From contig NZ_AUFO01000017.1 of the NCBI RefSeq assembly GCF_000426545.1, positions 62,001-126,000 on the forward strand: DNA of 64,000 bases, written 5' to 3'. The stretch is from Paenibacillus massiliensis subsp. panacisoli DSM 21345 (GTDB taxonomy: Bacteria; Bacillota; Bacilli; Paenibacillales; Paenibacillaceae). The translations under genes and the position numbers were made by a program. Within the stretch, counting starts at the first letter, position 1. Each line of letters starts with the position of its first letter. The notes beneath the pieces were generated by a model. It was given only the letters and a program-made list of their open reading frames with translations, did no database searches and was not told the DNA's origin. This document shows, one piece after another, positions 17,929 through 27,573 of the stretch.

Positions 17929-17967
17929 TTACCTCACAAATGCTTGCTTGATTAGAAGATTCAATGT

Positions 17968-18011
17968 AAAAGGACTCCAAACCAACTATGATGTCGGTGG
18001 GAGTCTTTTGT
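17968..18011 (+). terminator. Terminator of the quorum-sensing pair
   Basis: AAAAGGACTCC with a following ACC pairs with GGTGGGAGTCTTTT across a loop of about 16 bases. It follows the pro-peptide gene. Confidence 0.6.
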
Positions 18012-18100
18012 ACTTTATATTAGAATCTAAATTTACTATCGTTTACCAATTCACGGAACACTGGGATACATGACACCTGTTCAGTATCGCCATGCAGCCC

Positions 18101-19720
18101 TCAATCGACAACCTGATACTTGAACCAATCAAAGTAGGCAGGATGCTGGGAGGCTTGTCCATTGCCTGTGGCATAGAGTCCGAAATAGACACCTGTGAAC
18201 CCGCCAGCTACTTCGGTAGCCAGCAAGCTGCATTCCGCATCTCCAAGTACCACCAATGGCTCTTCTTGCGATACTCGATATCCAAAGCTGTAACTCTTCT
18301 GGTCGGCGTGAATCTCCAGCATAATAGCTGTGCCAGCATATTCCTGCTCGGCTGCTACCATCCAGATGGAGCCGACTCTTTTGCGTAATATGACAGAACG
18401 CCTTCCGCGAATAGTAGTGAGTGCAAGCTCGTAATGGTGGCGTTCATTCATAAAGACCGTAAGGCCTGCCTCTTCATTCAACCCCGGCTCAAATTCTAGC
18501 AAGGTCGAGATATTACAATTAAAATGCTGCTGGCGGCGAGCGACGAAGGCAGGAGAGTCTACATCATTTAACGTAACAGCAGACCCGTTCAAGGTAAGCC
18601 ATCCCGGGCGTGAATCCAGCGACCAATCCGAAGGATTAGGGTTACGCAGGAAATTCCAGTAATCTTTTAGCTGCGACGCAGTAAAATGATCTAGCAGATC
18701 CTGCTCCAACAGGTGTTCTTGATCTGCCAACTGAACTAGATCTGACAAGTGAGCTTGCTTCGACAACTGATCCTGATGGGACAAATGATCTTGCTTCGGC
18801 AGTTGATGCTGATAAAAATCAGGGCCTTTCATCTCAGCTAAGAGCTGAGCATTTGCCCCGATCACAGGCCAGCCCTCCTCTGACCACGTCACAGGAGCCA
18901 GGCAGGCCTCTCTCCCCAAATGATGCTTCCGGGATACCGGACGAATCCCGAGCATTACCGCCCACCAGCTTCCGTCATGAGCCTGCACCAAATCTGCATG
19001 TCCTGTGGCCTGAATAGGCTGTCCGGTACTGCGATTACTCATAATAGGGTTATTAGGAGCCCCCTCGAAGGGTCCAAAAGGATGATCACTACGTGCAATC
19101 GTCACCATATGCCCATATTCGGTACCGCCTTCCGCGATCATCAGATAATAGAGGCCGTTGACCCGATACATATGCGGGCCTTCCGGAGATTTGCCACCTG
19201 TCCCGCTCCAGATCAATTGTCGGGGAGATAATAGCTTGCCGGATTCCAGATCCAGCTCTGCCTGATAGATGCCCGATTCTTCACCTGAAAAATCATTGGT
19301 ACCCGTGATATACACTCGTCCATCCTCGTCAAAAAACAACGAAGGATCAATCCCTGGCCAATCCAGCGCGACAGGCTCAGACCACGGACCCGATGGATCA
19401 CTCGCACGTACGTAAAAATTATGCGTTCCACCGTTAGCGATACCACTCACCAGCGTCGTAATCATATAAAAAGAACCAGCATGATAGCGGAGGGTGGGTG
19501 CAAAAATCCCCATCGAGCTATGTAGCCCGGATAGCTGGACTTGAGTAGAGCGTGTCAGGCAATGCCCGACCTGTCGCCAGTTGACCAGATCTCGACTGTG
19601 GAAAATGGGAACCCCCGGGAAGTAATGAAATGAACTATTCACCAGATAGTAATCTTCTCCTACTCTGCAAATACTGGGATCAGGATAAAAGCCTGGAATA
19701 ACGGGATTCATGAAGGTCAT
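18101..19720 (-). CDS. GH43 beta-xylosidase / arabinofuranosidase
   Basis: 539 residues from ATG 19720, chosen for AGGAG seven bases upstream (an ATG at 19750 has none). The five-bladed propeller is signalled by NPVIPGFYPDPS (base Asp), GIDPSLF (second Asp) and SPEGPH (acid Glu), in the order and spacing of GH43 subfamilies 11/12. A C-terminal concanavalin-like domain (from FLRNPNPSDWSL to YFDWFKYQV) is also typical. No signal peptide: intracellular, acting on imported xylo- or arabino-oligosaccharides. Between the two domains there is a six-residue repeat of the type Q-D-H-L-S-x, absent from usual relatives. Divergent from the PTS gene. Confidence 0.88.
   Translation of the reverse strand: MTFMNPVIPGFYPDPSICRVGEDYYLVNSSFHYFPGVPIFHSRDLVNWRQVGHCLTRSTQVQLSGLHSSMGIFAPTLRYHAGSFYMITTLVSGIANGGTHNFYVRASDPSGPWSEPVALDWPGIDPSLFFDEDGRVYITGTNDFSGEESGIYQAELDLESGKLLSPRQLIWSGTGGKSPEGPHMYRVNGLYYLMIAEGGTEYGHMVTIARSDHPFGPFEGAPNNPIMSNRSTGQPIQATGHADLVQAHDGSWWAVMLGIRPVSRKHHLGREACLAPVTWSEEGWPVIGANAQLLAEMKGPDFYQHQLPKQDHLSHQDQLSKQAHLSDLVQLADQEHLLEQDLLDHFTASQLKDYWNFLRNPNPSDWSLDSRPGWLTLNGSAVTLNDVDSPAFVARRQQHFNCNISTLLEFEPGLNEEAGLTVFMNERHHYELALTTIRGRRSVILRKRVGSIWMVAAEQEYAGTAIMLEIHADQKSYSFGYRVSQEEPLVVLGDAECSLLATEVAGGFTGVYFGLYATGNGQASQHPAYFDWFKYQVVD
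18690..18815. repeat. In-frame 18-base repeat in the GH43 gene
   Basis: The coding strand carries about six degenerate 18-base units encoding Q-(D/A/E)-(H/Q)-L-(S/L)-x between the propeller and the C-terminal domain. Confidence 0.65.
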
Positions 19721-19919
19721 AGTTGCGCTCCTTATCTTGTAATTCAACAACCTATATAAAATAAATAACTTACATCTCTACTAATGAATAACCACTAGAA
19801 TAGCCTAAAATGCCGAAATAAAAAACAGTGAAATGGTCAATGAATTCATGCGATTTGGTTATTATGGCAGGGTGGAAGAATCGGTACAATTCAACTATTA
19901 TCAGCTTTTGATTTCGTGA

Positions 19920-21356
<1,437 letters not shown>

Positions 21357-21452
21357 CTTGAATAGGTATTGACTGGATAAGTATTGATCCAATAAATACT
21401 GATGTGAATAGGTATTGACCCGGACAAGTCTTGTCCTGAACAAGTCTTAACA
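21357..21452. repeat. Degenerate 15-16-base tandem repeat
   Basis: About six diverged units around GAATAGGTATTGAC, GGATAAGTATTGAT, GGACAAGTCTTGT fill the whole gap between the PTS and GH3 genes. Confidence 0.65.
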
Positions 21453-21468
21453 ATGCGAGGAATAAAAT

Positions 21469-23694
21469 ATGAACGATACACAACTATTAGAGCTATTGAA
21501 TTCGCTCTCTGTGGAAGAGAAGATAGGGCAGCTGATCCAACTATCGGGGGAATTTTTCAACACGGGAGCCATGGCAGTCGGACCTATGCAGAAGCTGGGG
21601 ATTAGCGAGGAAATGGTGCAGCTTACCGGCTCTGTTCTCAATGTGCTAGGCGCTGACAGGGTCATCCAGATTCAGCAGGAATATTTGGAGAAGAGTCGCC
21701 ACAAAATCCCGCTATTATTCATGGCGGATATTGTCTATGGTTATAAGACAGTGTTCCCGATTCCTTTGGCCTTGGGCGGTAGCTGGGACCCTGATCTGGT
21801 GAAGCGCTGTAACCAAATTACAGCCAAGGAGGCCTGTGCGGCAGGGGCGCATGTTACCTTTGCCCCGATGGTCGATGTCGTGCGTGATGCGAGATGGGGC
21901 CGCTGCATGGAGTCCACTGGTGAGGATACTTATCTGAATAGTGTGTTTGCCAAAGCGATGGTCGAGGGCTTTCAGGGAGATTTTACACCAGGGGAAAGTC
22001 TGGCTTCCTGTGTAAAGCATTACGCTGCCTACGGAGCTCCAGAGGGCGGGCGTGATTACAATACGGTAGACATGTCGGAGCGAAGGCTCCGCGAGGAGTA
22101 TCTTCCGCCGTATCGCGCCGCCGTAGAGGCAGGCTGTGAGCTGGTCATGACCTCCTTCAATACCGTCGATGAGATTCCGGCCACGGCTAATTCATGGTTG
22201 ATGGATGAGGTGCTCCGTCAGGAGTGGGGCTTCGATGGCGTACTCATTACGGATTATGCCGCGATAGCAGAGCTGGTTGCTCATGGTGTAGCGGAGGATG
22301 ATAAGGACGCTGCCAGACTTGCGATGAATGCCAGTGTCGATATTGATATGAAGACCTCCTGCTATGCGAATCAGCTCAGACCGCTATTGGAGGAAGGGAA
22401 GATCAGTTTTCAGAAGCTGGACGAAGCCGTGCTTAGAGTGCTGAAGCTGAAGAATAGACTCGGTCTGTTCGAGGACCCGCTCCGCGGTGCTAACGTCGTT
22501 AGGGAGCAGGAGCTGAATAACAGCACGGAGAGCAAAGGCTTATCCAGACAGGCGGCGATTCAGTCCTTGGTACTGCTGCAAAATGCTAACGAGACCTTGC
22601 CGCTATCGAAGGGGAGCAAGATTGCCCTGATCGGGCCGTATGCGGATAATCAGGATCTGAACGGATTGTGGGCTGTCTACGGGGATAAAAGTCAGGTGGT
22701 CACGTTAAAGACCGCATTCGAGGAACTACTCTCCCCTGAGCATTTTCAGTGCACACAAGGCTGCGAATTGATAGATAGCCACAGCTATGAAGGGCTGGGG
22801 GACTTTGGGTTCTTCACCAAGGAACAGACGTCTCTGAACAGCGATGAGGACAAGGAAAGAGAACTGAATCAAGCGATTGAGCTTGCGAAATGGGCCGATG
22901 TCGTTATTTTTGCGATGGGAGAGCACACGCTACAAAGCGGAGAGGCAGGCAGCCGGACGGATCTGTCCCTGCCATCCATTCAGACGACATTGATGGAGCA
23001 GATCCTTCCTTGGGCGAAAAAATCCGTTCTTCTCCTATTCAATGGTAGACCGCTCGTGTTAACGGATATTCAAGGTAAGGTGGATGCCATTCTGGAATGC
23101 TGGTTCCCAGGTACAGAGGGCGGGCACGCCATCGTGGACTTGTTGATGGGTCATGCTAATCCTTCGGGTCGACTGACGATGAGCTTCCCTTATACGGTGG
23201 GACAGGTGCCGATCTATTATAACGGCTTTAGCACGGGGCGCCCGCCGAAGACCTCCACACATAGTGTGCGGTTCACTTCGCGTTACCTGGATGCTCCGAA
23301 TGAGCCATTGTATCCATTTGGCTATGGCCTATCCTATCATACAGCCGAATATTCCAAGCTAGAGATTAGCAATTCGGTGCTGCGGTCAGGAGAAGCCATC
23401 GAGGCGACGATAGAGGTGCATAACCCTAGTGCCGTGGGTGGAGATGAAGTTGTACAGCTCTACATTCGGGACAAGGTAGGGAGTGTCGTACGGCCTGTAA
23501 AGGAGCTGCGCGGGTTTCAGAAGGTCCATTTGCAAGCAGGCGAGAGTAGAACAGTAACCTTCACCATTACAGAGGAGTTGCTGAAATTTCATACCAGGGA
23601 AATGAGATTCGAAGCAGAGGAAGGGGAATTTGAGCTCTACATCGGAAAGAGTTCTGAGGAGTATCTAACAGCTTCGTTTCGCTTGGAAAAGTAG
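21469..23694 (+). CDS. GH3 beta-glucosidase / beta-xylosidase
   Basis: 741 residues. The N-terminal TIM-barrel has KHYAAYG and the nucleophile Asp in VLITDYAAI; the second alpha/beta domain supplies the acid Glu in EHTLQSGEAGSR; a C-terminal fibronectin III-like domain (VGGDEVVQLYIRD, PVKELRGFQKV) closes the protein. No signal peptide, so it works inside the cell on sugars taken up by the PTS gene 113 bases upstream. Length and order match BglX-type GH3 enzymes. Exact sugar preference cannot be read. A terminator follows at 23802. Confidence 0.9.
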   Translation: MNDTQLLELLNSLSVEEKIGQLIQLSGEFFNTGAMAVGPMQKLGISEEMVQLTGSVLNVLGADRVIQIQQEYLEKSRHKIPLLFMADIVYGYKTVFPIPLALGGSWDPDLVKRCNQITAKEACAAGAHVTFAPMVDVVRDARWGRCMESTGEDTYLNSVFAKAMVEGFQGDFTPGESLASCVKHYAAYGAPEGGRDYNTVDMSERRLREEYLPPYRAAVEAGCELVMTSFNTVDEIPATANSWLMDEVLRQEWGFDGVLITDYAAIAELVAHGVAEDDKDAARLAMNASVDIDMKTSCYANQLRPLLEEGKISFQKLDEAVLRVLKLKNRLGLFEDPLRGANVVREQELNNSTESKGLSRQAAIQSLVLLQNANETLPLSKGSKIALIGPYADNQDLNGLWAVYGDKSQVVTLKTAFEELLSPEHFQCTQGCELIDSHSYEGLGDFGFFTKEQTSLNSDEDKERELNQAIELAKWADVVIFAMGEHTLQSGEAGSRTDLSLPSIQTTLMEQILPWAKKSVLLLFNGRPLVLTDIQGKVDAILECWFPGTEGGHAIVDLLMGHANPSGRLTMSFPYTVGQVPIYYNGFSTGRPPKTSTHSVRFTSRYLDAPNEPLYPFGYGLSYHTAEYSKLEISNSVLRSGEAIEATIEVHNPSAVGGDEVVQLYIRDKVGSVVRPVKELRGFQKVHLQAGESRTVTFTITEELLKFHTREMRFEAEEGEFELYIGKSSEEYLTASFRLEK

Positions 23695-24203
23695 ACCCTG
23701 TTACAGCAGAGAAATGTTATCGAGTGAATCAAAAAAAAGACTAAAACAAAGTAGCAGAGCAAGCAGAGTGGAAGGGTAAGCATAAGGAAAGTAATATAGA
23801 AGGGATGCGAGCGGATCGCGTCCCTTTTGTTGTTATTCATCTGCAAAGAATCAGCCTTGTAGCAATATTTGCCAGTCAAACTTAGTGTAGCTGATCCAAT
23901 CTCATTTTTTTGGTGCAAAGTTGAGTAAGTTAAAATTCTACTGATTTCAATGGGAACAGAAAAAGTCCCTAATCCCCAAGAAGTGGGAATTAAGGACTAT
24001 CTACTTTAATTATAAAGGTGAGGAGGATTTAGACCTCCATCTCCTTCTTGAGGGGAAGGTATTTTCATTAAACTATCACCATACACAGAAAGGATTGAGA
24101 CCTTTATTCTCCCGCGTGAAAGGCGGGCGCTTTAATTAAGCTACTGTATAAGAAAATTGTACCATATGATATTATATGTGTAAATAATATTTAAGGTGAT
24201 AAT
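23695..24203. other. Spacer with hairpins
   Basis: No gene. Besides the terminator at 23802 there is an imperfect hairpin at 23965-23999 (AGTCCCTAATCCCC against GGGAATTAAGGACT) and one at 24111-24129 (CCCGC, seven-base loop, GCGGG) in front of the SDR gene. Sequence becomes markedly AT-rich toward 24204. Confidence 0.45.
23802..23828. terminator. Terminator of a recurring family
   Basis: GGGATGCGA with loop GCGG pairs with TCGCGTCCC, followed by TTTT. It shares its AGCGGATCGCG core with the hairpin at 13954 (25428 carries AGCGAATCGCG). Confidence 0.7.
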
Positions 24204-25310
24204 ATGGAAAAAAAGGAAAAAGTAAATGGTAATGGAAGAAAGCATAGATGCTATGTTTGTAAGGAATCAAATATTGTAGCTCATGAACACTATGTGAAGC
24301 TATGCGAACCATGTGGCGCATACAATGAAAAGAAACGTCTTGCTAAGCACGACTTACAATCTTACATCGCATTGGTTACAGGTGGACGAACAAAAATAGG
24401 ATATTATACAGCATTACGCCTATTACGAGATGGTTCACGAGTCATTTTAACAACCCGATTTCCATATGATGCACTACAGCGATATATTAAAGAGCCAGAT
24501 TTTGAAAATTGGAGAGATCGCATCCATATCTACGAATTAGATTTTCGCCAAATTGAAAGGGTAGAAATGTTTGCCCACTTCATAAATAAAGAGTTCCCCC
24601 ACATCGACATCATTATAAATAATGCTGCTCAGACGGTAAGAATGCCGCAAGTGGAATATCAAGAATTAAAATTAAAAGAAGTAGAACTCCAAAAAAAATT
24701 AATGGATAACCAACATTTACTCGCTAACAGCAGGACCATTTTATACTTTGATAAATCTACGAATGAAACAAATGATATTCAAAATTTACAGTTTTTTAAT
24801 CAAGAAATGGGAGTCACTAGTCACAACAATTCACTTCACAATTCTTGGACAGCTCAAGCGGATCAAATTTCCATCGTTGAAATGCTCGAAGTTCAGCTAA
24901 TCAACGTAACCGCTCCGTTTTTGCTCAATACAAAGTTGAAGGATGCAATGATGAGGAGCCCTAATCAAAATAGATTTATTGTAAATGTATCTGCGGCAGA
25001 AGGCCGATTTCAGATGAAAAGAAAAGGTGGTTATCATGTTCACACCAACATGGCAAAAGCCTCGCTTAATATGATGACCCTGACTCTCTCTAAAGAGTAT
25101 AAAAAATATCGAATATTCGTAACTAGCGTAGATCCTGGCTGGGTATCGAATCAGTTTCCAGAACAGGTAAAGGCAAGTCGAGAAATTAATCTACCATTAG
25201 ATTTTAATGATGCTGCTGCTAGAATCTGCGATCCAATCTATGAAGGAAAAGACGCAGATAGACCGTACACAGGTGTATTTTTGAAGGATTATAAACAAGT
25301 GGATTGGTAA
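24204..25310 (+). CDS. SDR-family protein with N-terminal zinc ribbon and altered catalytic site
   Basis: 368 residues. C16, C19, C34 and C37 form a Cx2C-x14-Cx2C zinc ribbon. A Rossmann fold follows: ALVTGGRTKIGYYTA (nucleotide loop), IDIIINNAAQT, and FIVNVSAAEGRF carrying the catalytic Ser. In the usual YxxxK motif the segment reads HTNMAK, so Thr occupies the Tyr place. A long insert (~155-215) is not typical of short SDRs. Base composition is clearly more AT-rich than the flanking genes, suggesting acquisition by transfer. It probably binds NAD(P) but may not be a classical dehydrogenase. Substrate unknown. Confidence 0.75.
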   Translation: MEKKEKVNGNGRKHRCYVCKESNIVAHEHYVKLCEPCGAYNEKKRLAKHDLQSYIALVTGGRTKIGYYTALRLLRDGSRVILTTRFPYDALQRYIKEPDFENWRDRIHIYELDFRQIERVEMFAHFINKEFPHIDIIINNAAQTVRMPQVEYQELKLKEVELQKKLMDNQHLLANSRTILYFDKSTNETNDIQNLQFFNQEMGVTSHNNSLHNSWTAQADQISIVEMLEVQLINVTAPFLLNTKLKDAMMRSPNQNRFIVNVSAAEGRFQMKRKGGYHVHTNMAKASLNMMTLTLSKEYKKYRIFVTSVDPGWVSNQFPEQVKASREINLPLDFNDAAARICDPIYEGKDADRPYTGVFLKDYKQVDW

Positions 25311-25427
25311 AAGATCCTTGAGTGCAAGGAGAGGGTTCTCTCTCCGTAAAAGTCCAGCTATTTGTCATCCATAAGTATTAAGTGGTTGGTGAACTGTACT
25401 TATCATTCGCTATTTACCCGTAATAAA

Positions 25428-25465
25428 CACAAAAAAGAACGTGAGCGAATCGCGTTCTTTTTTGT
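25428..25465. terminator. Terminator of a recurring family
   Basis: CACAAAAAAGAACG pairs with CGTTCTTTTTTGTG around TGAGCGAATCG. It is bidirectional in appearance, between the SDR gene and a minus-strand gene. Confidence 0.75.
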
Positions 25466-25482
25466 GTTCATTACGCTAAGAG

Positions 25483-25566
25483 CCAGCCCCTCATAGCAGA
25501 ACTAGCTTCCACAGCAAGGCCAGTCCCCTTAGCAGAATTCGATCCCTTAGGAGGATTAGGCCCTAT
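25483..25566. repeat. Degenerate ~20-base repeat
   Basis: Diverged units with AGCCAGCCCCTCATAGCAGA, GGCCAGTCCCCTTAGCAGAA and a third TTCGATCCCTTAGGAGGA lie between the terminator and the next gene end. Confidence 0.45.
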
Positions 25567-25573
25567 TTTAAAA

Positions 25574-25906
25574 TCAGGCTCTACCGATCCAATCTAGTTC
25601 CTCTACCGCATAATGGCGGCCTGCATACTCAACTGCCTCGTCCAGCGAATCCAGTAGATAGTCGTTGATAACCTCCCACTCCGCATCGCACAGGAACAGG
25701 TAATAGCGCTCATCGGATGCGTAGGTAGCAATAGCGAGGGCTGTGATATGTACTTGATGGGTAGAGCCGTCGTCTTCCTCAAAGATGACAGAGCTTAACC
25801 TGCGGTTACCGACATTTGTGGTGTACTGCAGAACCTTCGCACCGTCCAGTTGTAAGGGGCAATCCATTAGCTTGGTCACGTCCTTTATTGCTTGTGTACT
25901 TTCCAT
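25574..25906 (-). CDS. Conserved hypothetical protein
   Basis: 110 residues, soluble, acidic, with segments RYYLFLCDAEWEVIND and AVEYAGRHYAVEELDW near the end. An AAAGGACGTGACC-type stretch near the start offers no clear ribosome binding site. I do not recognise a family. It is divergent from the YciI-like gene. Confidence 0.55.
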   Translation of the reverse strand: MESTQAIKDVTKLMDCPLQLDGAKVLQYTTNVGNRRLSSVIFEEDDGSTHQVHITALAIATYASDERYYLFLCDAEWEVINDYLLDSLDEAVEYAGRHYAVEELDWIGRA

Positions 25907-26010
25907 TCACTATAGAGCACTCATGTGACATTCTAGCTATAAATATAGTACATAAGCGAGTATTTTATCTATTAGGGGGATATGAATGTATCTTTAGAGG
26001 AGGTTGGGTT

Positions 26011-26286
26011 ATGACATATATATATTTGATGCACAATGTAAAGCCATTGAATGAAGGACTTATTAAGAGCCATGTGGCATATTTAAAAGAGTTAAATAGA
26101 GAAGGTAAGCTTGTACTTTGTGGGCCTTTTACAGATTACCCTGGAGGAATGGTCATGTTTTCAGCTGAAAATATAACGGAAGCCATGAGTATTGTAGAAT
26201 CAGATCCCTTCATCGCTTCAGGATGCAAGACATTTGAAATGAGAACATTAGAGCTGGCTAACGAGGGGAACAATTACCTGTTGTAG
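26011..26286 (+). CDS. YciI-like (YCII-related) protein
   Basis: 91 residues from ATG 26011, chosen because AGAGGAGG lies eight bases ahead; the in-frame extension to 25816 overlaps the divergent gene and has no signal. The pattern YLMHNVKP...HVAYLKELNREGKLVLCGPF...GGMVMFSAEN..EAMSIVESDPF is that of YCII-related ferredoxin-like proteins, with the conserved His in HVAYL and Asp in DPF. Their biochemical role is poorly known; some act as small hydrolases or dimerisation modules. Confidence 0.85.
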   Translation: MTYIYLMHNVKPLNEGLIKSHVAYLKELNREGKLVLCGPFTDYPGGMVMFSAENITEAMSIVESDPFIASGCKTFEMRTLELANEGNNYLL

Positions 26287-26393
26287 CTAATGCAGTAACC
26301 TCTTCAAAGCTATCGCTATATTTTACGACATGATCTGGTTCTTTAAGAGGGCTTTTTGGATGAAGATAAAGGACAAGGAGTAGGGGATGAATT

Positions 26394-27464
26394 ATGAAAA
26401 TAGAGCAGCTACAGCATGAGGACAGAGCGGAGTTCATCGCCTATTGTGTACGGCATCGGAGTGAGGTGGATGATTCCTTTCTGTATGAGCAGGATTTAGA
26501 CAAATTCGTGCCTGATGAAGATAATCCTACTTTGGTGATGAAGGAGGAGGGAGCCATTATAGCCGTAGCTTCTCTCATTCTGGATGACTATCATAGGCGT
26601 GGGAGACAGGGGCGGTTTCGTATTTTTCACTCGGAGAAGCCAGACACAGAGGTGTATGCCCTGCTGCTGAAGGGCATGATGGAGCACATAGCACAATTGG
26701 GGCACGAGAAATATATATCCCAAGCAGATCGTGTAGAACAAGCAGAGCATGTAGAGTACGCAGAACACATTGAGCATGTACAAAAAGCAGAACACGCAGA
26801 ACGTGTTGAGCAAGTAGAACATGTAGAACATGTGAAGCGCATAGAGCATATGGAAGGACTCGAAAAAGTCTTTCTGTTCGTGCCGCTCGTCAATGAGGCG
26901 CTTGCTGCTCATGTAGAAGAGCTTCATTTTTCGGTGGAAAGGTATGTCTTCCTCTTAGTTAACGATATGAAGGAGATCCAGCCTCTTACCCTGCCAGAGG
27001 GTTACTCGATTCGGACCTTTCAGCCGGGTCGGGATGAGGAAGCCTGGTGTCATATCCGTAACACGGCCTTTGCGCAGCTCACGGGCAGCACGACGCCGAT
27101 GACGCTTCAGATGCTGCAGAACCAGATGTCACAGCCGGCTTATCTGGAAGGCGGAATGTTGCTGCTACTGCATGAGGATACGCCCGTCGGAATTATACGG
27201 GGAGCGGATGATGAGTATGAAGGAGAGGCTGCGATGAATATCGGGCCACTGGCGATCTTACCTGCTTATCAGGGGAAAGGGCTAGGAAGGCAGCTGCTGA
27301 GAGCTTCATTGGCATGTGCCAATAGCCTCGACTATAAGAAGACTGTGCTGTGCGTGAATGGGGAAAATGAACGAGCCAAGGCATTGTATGTGCAGGAAGG
27401 CTTTGTTCAGGTGGAGGGCGTAACGGCCTATGAGTATTACCTGAATAGAAGTAATGGACAATAG
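26394..27464 (+). CDS. GNAT N-acetyltransferase with internal tripeptide repeat
   Basis: 356 residues. The C-terminal half is a clear GNAT domain: IGPLAILPAYQGKGLGRQLL is the acetyl-CoA loop, and CVNGENERAKALYVQEGFVQV follows as the closing strand-helix. The N-terminal ~110 residues look like a second, weaker GNAT-like lobe. Between them a (V/A/I)-E-(H/Q) tripeptide repeat (residues ~113-157) forms a charged, probably helical linker. Substrate unknown. It shares a bidirectional terminator with the convergent PRD regulator. Confidence 0.85.
   Translation: MKIEQLQHEDRAEFIAYCVRHRSEVDDSFLYEQDLDKFVPDEDNPTLVMKEEGAIIAVASLILDDYHRRGRQGRFRIFHSEKPDTEVYALLLKGMMEHIAQLGHEKYISQADRVEQAEHVEYAEHIEHVQKAEHAERVEQVEHVEHVKRIEHMEGLEKVFLFVPLVNEALAAHVEELHFSVERYVFLLVNDMKEIQPLTLPEGYSIRTFQPGRDEEAWCHIRNTAFAQLTGSTTPMTLQMLQNQMSQPAYLEGGMLLLLHEDTPVGIIRGADDEYEGEAAMNIGPLAILPAYQGKGLGRQLLRASLACANSLDYKKTVLCVNGENERAKALYVQEGFVQVEGVTAYEYYLNRSNGQ
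26728..26856 (+). repeat. In-frame 9-base tandem repeat in the GNAT gene
   Basis: About thirteen to fifteen degenerate 9-base units encoding (V/A/I)-E-(H/Q), such as VEQ AEH VEY AEH IEH. Both flanking parts of the gene remain in frame. Confidence 0.8.
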
Positions 27465-27535
27465 ATAATAGGGAAAAAGGGTGCACCAATACTGCGCTGT
27501 GATCTGGCAGGTGCACCATCCATATATATAAATAG

Positions 27536-27573
27536 AAAAGCCCGAAGCTGCATTAATACAGCTCCGGGCTTTT
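27536..27573. terminator. Bidirectional terminator with a stop codon in its loop
   Basis: AAAAGCCCGAAGCTG pairs with CAGCTCCGGGCTTTT. On the minus strand the TAA of the PRD regulator (27553-27555) lies in the loop, so one arm is coding. Confidence 0.85.

Noticed and set aside
26496..26927. Antisense frames with Cys/Phe-rich repeats
   Set aside because: They are mirror readings of the 9-base repeat in the GNAT gene, which keeps all minus-strand frames open.
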